A stretch of 64,000 nt of DNA from contig CM042541.1 in the NCBI GenBank assembly GCA_023630585.1, forward strand, positions 17,514,501-17,578,500, written 5' to 3'. This stretch comes from Cranoglanis bouderius (lineage: Eukaryota; Chordata; Actinopteri; Siluriformes; Cranoglanididae). Of the stretch, positions 58,291 through 64,000 are shown one piece after another (the stretch's first letter is position 1; every line of letters begins with the position of its first letter). The notes below the pieces were generated by a model. It had not been told where the DNA came from and did no database searches. It saw only the letters and a program-made list of their open reading frames with translations. The translations under genes and the position numbers were made by a program.

Positions 58291-59973
58291 GTTAGCCACT
58301 ATGCCGACAAATGCGGGTAAAAAGATTCCTTAGCAACGGGCGCATCTGCCGGGGCCACATTACATCACACACATCTGAGCATCACTTTAACATTATCTAG
58401 CTTATAATAAGACACGGAGGAAAGCAGTTACTGTCAGAGCACAAATATTCGCTTTCAGCTGGGACTGTCATGGCATACATGTACCGTATTTAGAAGGGAT
58501 GTATTTCTATTTCTTCCGCAATTGATCACATAAAAAATGTTATCGGCTTTTCTTTTGTCGTTCCTATTCTCTGCTGGAAGAGACATCCATCTTTTAGGAT
58601 GAATAATGCAGGACCCATTCAGCCGCTTTTAACAGGAACTGAAGCAGACATGTTTTATGCTGGCACAGGAAACTAGTCAAAGCTGTGTCATTGTGAAGAG
58701 CTTAGATGAAGCACCATGACCATTTTTCGAATATTTAGCAGCTTCCAAAAGACGGCTTTGTGCACAATTCCTGAAAACACTGGGCTTTCATCAAAGGGAA
58801 TTTATGCAGAAAAAAAGAATACAATACAATGTACAGTATGTGAAAAACTATAGTGGCTATTAGAAATTAATTTACTATCACATGACCAGATTTTCATAAT
58901 GCTTCTCCAAAGACAGACCGACACAAGAGAATAGCAGGAAAAGCAGGATAATGATGAGAACCAGAGATAAACAGTTATTAGCAGTCCATCCTGTTTCTGT
59001 CACTTGCTAAAAAGTTGGCAGTGGGAAAGTCAGCAGGAAAAAAAAAAAACAAGAAAACAGTAGTGCTTTACATTATAGCTTCCTTTACATGAACATTATT
59101 ACTGCAGTAGTTAACGTTTCCAAACCATGAACTTCAGCATTAATACACCATAAGCAATGTTAAAGTAACACATGTATTAGTTTGTTTAAATGTTAAAGAA
59201 ATCCACTGGCAGTGACATATTGAATTGTTTAATCAGTGTCAAAGAGTAAGTCCCCTGATTAAATAATGTTTAAATAGTGGAACTTTCTTCAGCCACATTT
59301 CTGAATTTTGCCAGTTAGCAACCGCAAACATATTCATTAAGGTTTTGTTCAAATCAGTCAAATGTTTAAAATGTTTCTAGACCTATAATAATCATATTAT
59401 TTCGAAGATACCTTAGATTTTGGATTTTCTAAAAGTTTTTTTTTTGGTCCGATGAGGACTGTTCGGTTTGCCAATATTTTTATTGCAATTTAATTTGTAG
59501 GAAATTGTCATTATGTAAGCATTTTATCACAAAAAAATGTAAACATTTAATTTTTTTTCCAGCATTTCTACTATGTGCATTAAATTTGATGGAAACACAA
59601 CATTTATTTAAAACATATCCTTTGAAGAACAAAAAATATCACATGTATAATCGCATATGTGTTTTATTGCTGGTGTTCGCCAATAGTTGTGGGCTAACAG
59701 TAACTGCATCCCAAGATTTTTTTTTTACAACCAGGCCGTGGCAGTATGTGCCCGCTGCCTAAAGCGATGGAGCGGGGTCCCATGCACATGTCTGTAGCTC
59801 CAGTCCCAGGCCTGAACTCTTCCTGCTGAGGGAGCATAGAGACATGTACTCCAGTGGGACCCTGCACTCCGTCACTTTGCCACTGCAACTGCTGTGTCAG
59901 CTAATGTAACTGAATAACATAAAATAACATGTCCTATGATGTTATTTATGTTATTTCCCCTGCGTGGTTGAAG
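58291..59973. other. gria4: gria4 intron 14 (between flop and flip)
   Basis: 1.68 kb separating the two alternative exons; it is used only when one of them is skipped or as an intermediate. Plain AT-rich sequence with short A and T runs and no mobile element that I recognise. Confidence 0.88.
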
Positions 59974-60088
59974 AACTCCCGTAAACCTTGCCGTTTTGAA
60001 ACTGAGTGAATCAGGCATCTTAGACAAGCTGAAAAACAAATGGTGGTACGATAAGGGCGAGTGTGGACCCAAGGACTCGGGAAGTAAG
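59974..60088 (+). CDS. gria4: gria4 exon 15, flip alternative exon
   Basis: 115 bp between ggttgaag and AGT-AAG|gtcagt, in the same phase as flop. The product is TPVNLAVLKLSESGILDKL then KNKWWYDKGECGPKDSGSK. Ser after LAVLKL (60005-60007) and the PKDSGSK ending identify flip, and the ending is the GluA4 version. Flip gives slower desensitisation and high cyclothiazide sensitivity. It is mutually exclusive with flop, 1.68 kb upstream: including both would add 115 bases and shift the frame. The next exon (M4) is not in the window. Confidence 0.97.
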
Positions 60089-60594
60089 GTCAGTCTCCTC
60101 AAGTCTGGGACCATCACTGTTGTCTAATGCTCGCACGGACATGGTGACAGCCTGTGTGTCAGTGAGAACGAGTGAGAAACAGAGAAGGAGAGAGAGAGAC
60201 AGAGAGCACGAGCAATCATGCATTCAGATACAGCATGCTGAGGGAGAAAAAGATGCCAGTGTTACTATGCATAATTTATGTAATAAATAAAAATAACAAT
60301 TGGACCACGTTCTTCACTCAGTTTGCAGTGTCTCACTACAGACCAATATTTTACCTGAGTAACCCATAGTGCATTCCGGATTATAAGTCGCCTTTTTTTT
60401 TTTTCTTATATGAAGTGTTGTGACTTAAATGATTTTTAAATTTAATTACATTTTTCTTTCACAATATAAATACTTAAATAACATAAGTCTTTAACATATA
60501 TTAATCTAACAGATAATATGAATAACAAATCATATGCAAATTCGTAATAAATTAAAATGACTTCCTTAACATGCAGGCATCCAACATTGTCATA

Positions 60595-60662
60595 GATTAC
60601 ATTGGGGGGGGGGGGGGGTTGGGGGGGGGTGTTATCTAACCACAAACGTGATAACTCAAAGA

Positions 60663-60694
<32 letters not shown>

Positions 60695-60709
60695 TTGGGT
60701 GTTATCTAG
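60595..60709. repeat. Duplicated poly-G segment
   Basis: Two units of the form acattg(G)n tt (G)n tgttatct, about 63 bases apart. G-runs are 15 and 9 in the first (60604-60618, 60621-60629) and 28 in the second (60667-60694). Strong G-quadruplex potential on the + strand; run lengths may be unreliable in the assembly. Confidence 0.9.
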
Positions 60710-62486
60710 GTATAACTTGAAAAGGCCGATCTGGATGAATCTAGGTAATTAGGGATCTATTTGGAGTATAATACATAAAGAGTCCCATTAGAATCTGGGA
60801 GTGAATGTCCTTAATAACAAAGATTCAGGGAACATTTGCTTAATTTTTTGTTTAATGTTTATTTTTTCCTTATTTAATTACCAGTAGTGAGTAAACTGTA
60901 ATTAAAAAAGCAAATAAACAAAAAAAATCCATGTTTGACTTGCAAAGTATACAATAATTTCTTTTCTCTAAGCAGACAGAATTTATACTCTGCAGCAACT
61001 TATTGTCCGGAAAATATGGTAATTGGCTTTGATGTTGGATTTAAATATGAGGTAACACGTTATTGGGCGTTCATATCACATTCAGAAGCATTTTATAAAT
61101 CTTTTCTGAAGTAATGCTGGATTTATAAAAGGCTTTATGCTAAAACATTACAGGTTGTTTTTTTTTTTTCTTCTTTTGTAGTATAGGACTTTGTAGTATA
61201 TGATTTTTATAGTTTATACAAAACATTTAGATTGGTTTATTTATTCTTATATATTCTTCTTATATATTTGTATATATTTTTGTTCTTATTTAAAAGCCAT
61301 TACCTTATTTATAGTAACAACACATTCATGACACCTTTGGACATGTTCTGTGAAATATCCATTCCATGGCTGTTCATTTAGCTGACACATGACATAATGA
61401 AGTTGTAGAATGCATTAGTAGTATACATTAATGCTTAATAACAATGTCATAAATACCAGATTGATTATTAATTCAGTTTAAGGGTCTGAAAATCATTTAG
61501 CTGCCTTCAAGTCTATGATTGTGTCCTGCATTTATTCCAACATAAACTCTATACTATCTGTACTATTGTTATCTGTACTATTGCTGTGTTCGAGACGAAG
61601 TTGCAACTTGTAGTTCCCCACCTACAACCAGTAAATACCAATGAAAACGTCCCCTCAACGTGAAATTTCAACTCGTCAACATGGCCGTGCACAATGTGAA
61701 CAGTGTAAAGTCACCCTTTTCTATTTTTAAATTAGTTTATAGCAGTGTTGGCTTTAACTCAATTAATATACAGACACAGTATTTGGTTAAATCTATAACA
61801 CTGACCATACTAATCGCTGTTTTGAGAAGGTAATCATCAATGTTAGAGTTATCACTAACATTGGCCAGCTAGCTTGCTGCTAATACTACTCGCTATTGTC
61901 TGCTGGCTAGCTTGTTGCTGAGTTACTCTCTATTGTCTGCCGTTGTTGCTGGGCTGCAATTTCAGTAATAAATATTGCACAAATGTTTCACTATAATAGA
62001 ACAGTACCACTAGCCACACAGGCCTGTAACTATGAAAGTGTGGTTAAAGTAGCTTTTCATGAGCTTTACATGTTGTGACAGAGCAATCAAGACACAATTT
62101 TGTGGAGGCGTCCATGCTTCTTTTTTTTTTTCTTTTTTACTTCATGGAAAAACCTCGAACGTCCCGAGGTGGGAAATAGCGTTATTACAACTTACACATT
62201 ACTACTTGAGTGCAAGCTATTACTTCACAAATTTTGATAATAAGGTGTACATAGTAAATCCTCCAGCATTAAAAAAAAAAACATGCAAAAAATAATGCGA
62301 TGCTTATGAATGTGTTATGAAGACCCAACCGGTTGAACCTACTTGCCCACCACAACTACAAATAAAAAATAATGCAGTCATGAATCTGCTTGTTCCAGGC
62401 ACCCGGGCTACTGATTTGTCCACCCATGCAGTGTCAGACAGCTCATAGTGTGTAAGAGCAGAGCTTAGTAATGCACAGCAGAGCTG

Positions 62487-62680
62487 AGTAACCCTGTGTT
62501 CACACTAACAAGCAACAAGTCGCTCATGTCGCCTGTACTGTGCCTCTTTTAGGGGACTTGCAACTGCTACTGTTGCCTATTGCATTGGGTTTTTTGTTTG
62601 TTTGTTTGTTTGTTTTGCTTGTTTGTTTGTTTTTTAGTTCCAATGAGAGGTGATAGTAGCAACTTTATATACAGCTTCTA
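62487..62680. repeat. Fragment of the ccctg.gttcacac repeat (tentative)
   Basis: Opens ccctgtgttcacactaacaa followed by gcaacaagtcgctcatgtcg. The first 20 bases resemble 33204. It includes a TTTG-repeat stretch (about 62588-62632). No matching right end. Confidence 0.35.
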
Positions 62681-62795
62681 CAGCTAACTAGGTAAACACA
62701 AATTAAGTAATACATTAACAGTAAGAAATTTGATCGCTTGAGTTACGTTATATGATTCGTTTGGCAGATTAGAAAGGAAAGCTGACTGTACTAGC

Positions 62796-64000
62796 TACGG
62801 TGGGGGGAAAAAGTATTTGATGTATGTTTGCCCACTGACAAAGAAATGATCAGTCTATAATTTTAATGGTAGGTGTATTTTAACAGTGAGAGACAGAATA
62901 ACAACAAAAAATACAGAAAAACGCATTTCAAAAAAGTTATGAATTGATTTGCATTTTAATGAGGGAAATAAGTATTTGACCCCTTCGACTTAGTACTTGG
63001 TGGCAAAACCCTTGTTGGCAATCACAGAGGTCAGACGTTTCTTGTAGTTGGCCACCAGGTTTGCACACATCTCAGGAGGGATTTTGTGCCACTCCTCTTT
63101 GCAGATCCTCTCCAAGTCATTAAGGTCATTTTCAATGCCCTGGCTGAGGGAAGGAGGTTCTCACCCAAGATTTGATGGTACATGGCCCCGTCCATCGTCC
63201 CTTTGATGTGGTGAAGTTGTCCTGTCCCCTTAGCAGAAAAACACCCCCAAAGCATAATGTTCCCACCTCCATGCTTGACAGTGGGGATGGTGTTATGACT
63301 TGGGGTCATGGGCAGCATTCCTCCTCCTCCAAACACGGCGAGTTGAGTTGATGCCCAAGAGATCTGACCACAACACTTTCACCCAGTTCTCCTCTGAATC
63401 ATTCAGGCAAACTTCAGATGGGCCTGTACATGTGCTTTCCTGAGCAGGGGGACCTTGCGGGCGCTGCAGGATTTCAGTCCTTCATGGCGTAGTGTGTTAC
63501 CAATTGTTTTCTTGGTGACTATGGTCCCAGCTGCCCTGAAATCATTAACATGGTCCTCCCGTGTAGTTCTGGGCTGATTCCTCACCATTCTCATGATCAT
63601 TGAAACTCCACGAGGTGAGATCTTGCATGGAGCCCCAGACCGAGGGAGTCTGACAATTTCTAGCATTTGCGAATAATCGCACCAACTGTTGTCACCTTCT
63701 CACCAAGCTGCTTGGCGATGGTCTTGTAGCCCATTCCAGCCTTGTGTAGGTCTACAATCTTGTCCCTGACATCCTTGGACAGCTTTTTGGCCATGGTGGA
63801 GAGTTTGGAATCTGATTGATTGATTGCTTCTGTGGACAGGTGTCTTTTTACAGGTAACAAACTGAGATTAGGAGCACTCCCTTTAAGAGAGTGCTCCTAA
63901 TCTCAGCTCATTACCTGTGTAAAAGACACCTGGGAGCCAGAAATCTTGCTGATTGACAGGGGACCAAATACTTATTTCCCTCATTAAAATGCAAATCAAT
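62796..64000 (-). mobile_element. Tc1-like transposon, inactive, minus strand, runs off window
   Basis: Same family as 33950-35482 in opposite orientation. It opens tacggtggggggaaaaagta and the inner repeat gtttgcccactgacaaagaa. At the window edge the other inverted repeat is entered (ttccctcattaaaatgcaaa). It contains an extra inverted segment (about 63896-63945) absent from the 34-kb copy. Confidence 0.93.
63000..63795 (-). pseudogene. Tc1-like transposase pseudogene, minus strand
   Basis: Reading the minus strand: MAKKLSKDVRDKIVDLHKAG (two residues shorter than the other copy), a frame break after IIRK, then LPRSGAPCKISPRGVSMIMR through SARKVPLLRKAHVQAHLKFA. WSD is retained but the next few residues (ETKIE) are deleted. 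Then KHGGGNIMLWGCFS to SARALK, where a deletion removes the second Asp and Glu motifs. The C-terminal end follows in another frame. Confidence 0.88.

Larger units (their letters stand above)
60089..64000. other. gria4: gria4 intron 15 (5' part)
   Basis: At least 3.9 kb from gtcagt; the acceptor lies beyond the window. It contains a duplicated poly-G segment (60.6-60.7 kb) and a minus-strand Tc1-like element from 62796. I searched for the M4 exon (TSALSLSNVAGVFYIL-type coding) and did not see it. 60.75-62.48 kb is AT-rich; a weakly repeat-like stretch near 61.6-62.2 kb is not assigned. Confidence 0.88.

Noticed and set aside
58291..58320. Extension of the flop exon to the in-frame TAA at 58318
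   Set aside because: A gttagc donor at 58291 yields exactly 115 bp, the fixed family length; reading through would truncate the receptor before M4.
60089..64000. Search for the terminal M4 exon
   Set aside because: No TSALSLSNVAGVFYIL-like coding sequence is visible, so it must lie beyond the window.

Overview
The window is vertebrate genomic DNA, almost certainly from a teleost fish. It holds one protein-coding gene, read on the + strand: the central part of an AMPA-type ionotropic glutamate receptor gene, gria4 (GluA4). Thirteen exons can be placed to the base by reading frame, AG/GT splice sites and family similarity. They correspond to exons 3 to 15 in the usual GRIA numbering. The diagnostic GluA4 stretches are the FGLYDKRSVHTLTSFC segment, the EKAGQNGW segment, the DQREYPG segment, the TEEPE...PSDQPPNEF linker and the GPKDSGSK flip ending. 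Teleosts usually carry two co-orthologues (gria4a and gria4b), and I cannot tell which this is. Exons 1-2 (signal peptide and start of the amino-terminal domain) lie upstream of base 1. The last exon(s), with M4 and the cytoplasmic tail, lie beyond base 64000.

Layout: 2656-20210 encodes the amino-terminal domain (exons 3-8). 25027-29049 finishes that domain and encodes ligand-binding lobe S1 (exons 9-10). 32179-32552 is the large exon 11, with the end of S1, M1 and the re-entrant pore loop; the Q/R site is a genomic CAG (Gln). 50152-50350 carries M3 (exon 12). 51899-52146 carries most of S2 (exon 13) and ends in the R/G editing site, followed by a conserved RNA hairpin in the intron. 58176-58290 (flop) and 59974-60088 (flip) are two alternative 115-bp exons, of which one is used per transcript. 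With one of them the window encodes about 720 codons of a roughly 900-residue receptor.

Everything else is intron, expanded by repeats typical of fish. There are several dead Tc1/mariner-like DNA transposons (6.1-7.6, 33.9-35.5, 43.6-46.5 with another nested at 45.1-46.3, and 62.8-64.0 kb), miniature or deleted relatives, tRNA-derived SINEs (two families), other inverted-repeat elements, two minisatellites (21 and 38 kb), many microsatellites and a duplicated poly-G tract. Intron 11 (17.6 kb) collects most of them. The siluriform-like look of the Tc1 and SINE content is only an impression; the species cannot be fixed from this sequence.

I found no second gene, no RNA gene and no undescribed biochemical system. 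The best second looks are the R/G editing hairpin, the inverted SINE pair flanking exon 11, the nested transposons (one carrying a copied piece of DNA from 3 kb away), and two elements with shared TGTTAC...CCTAACAAC ends that do not fit an obvious class.
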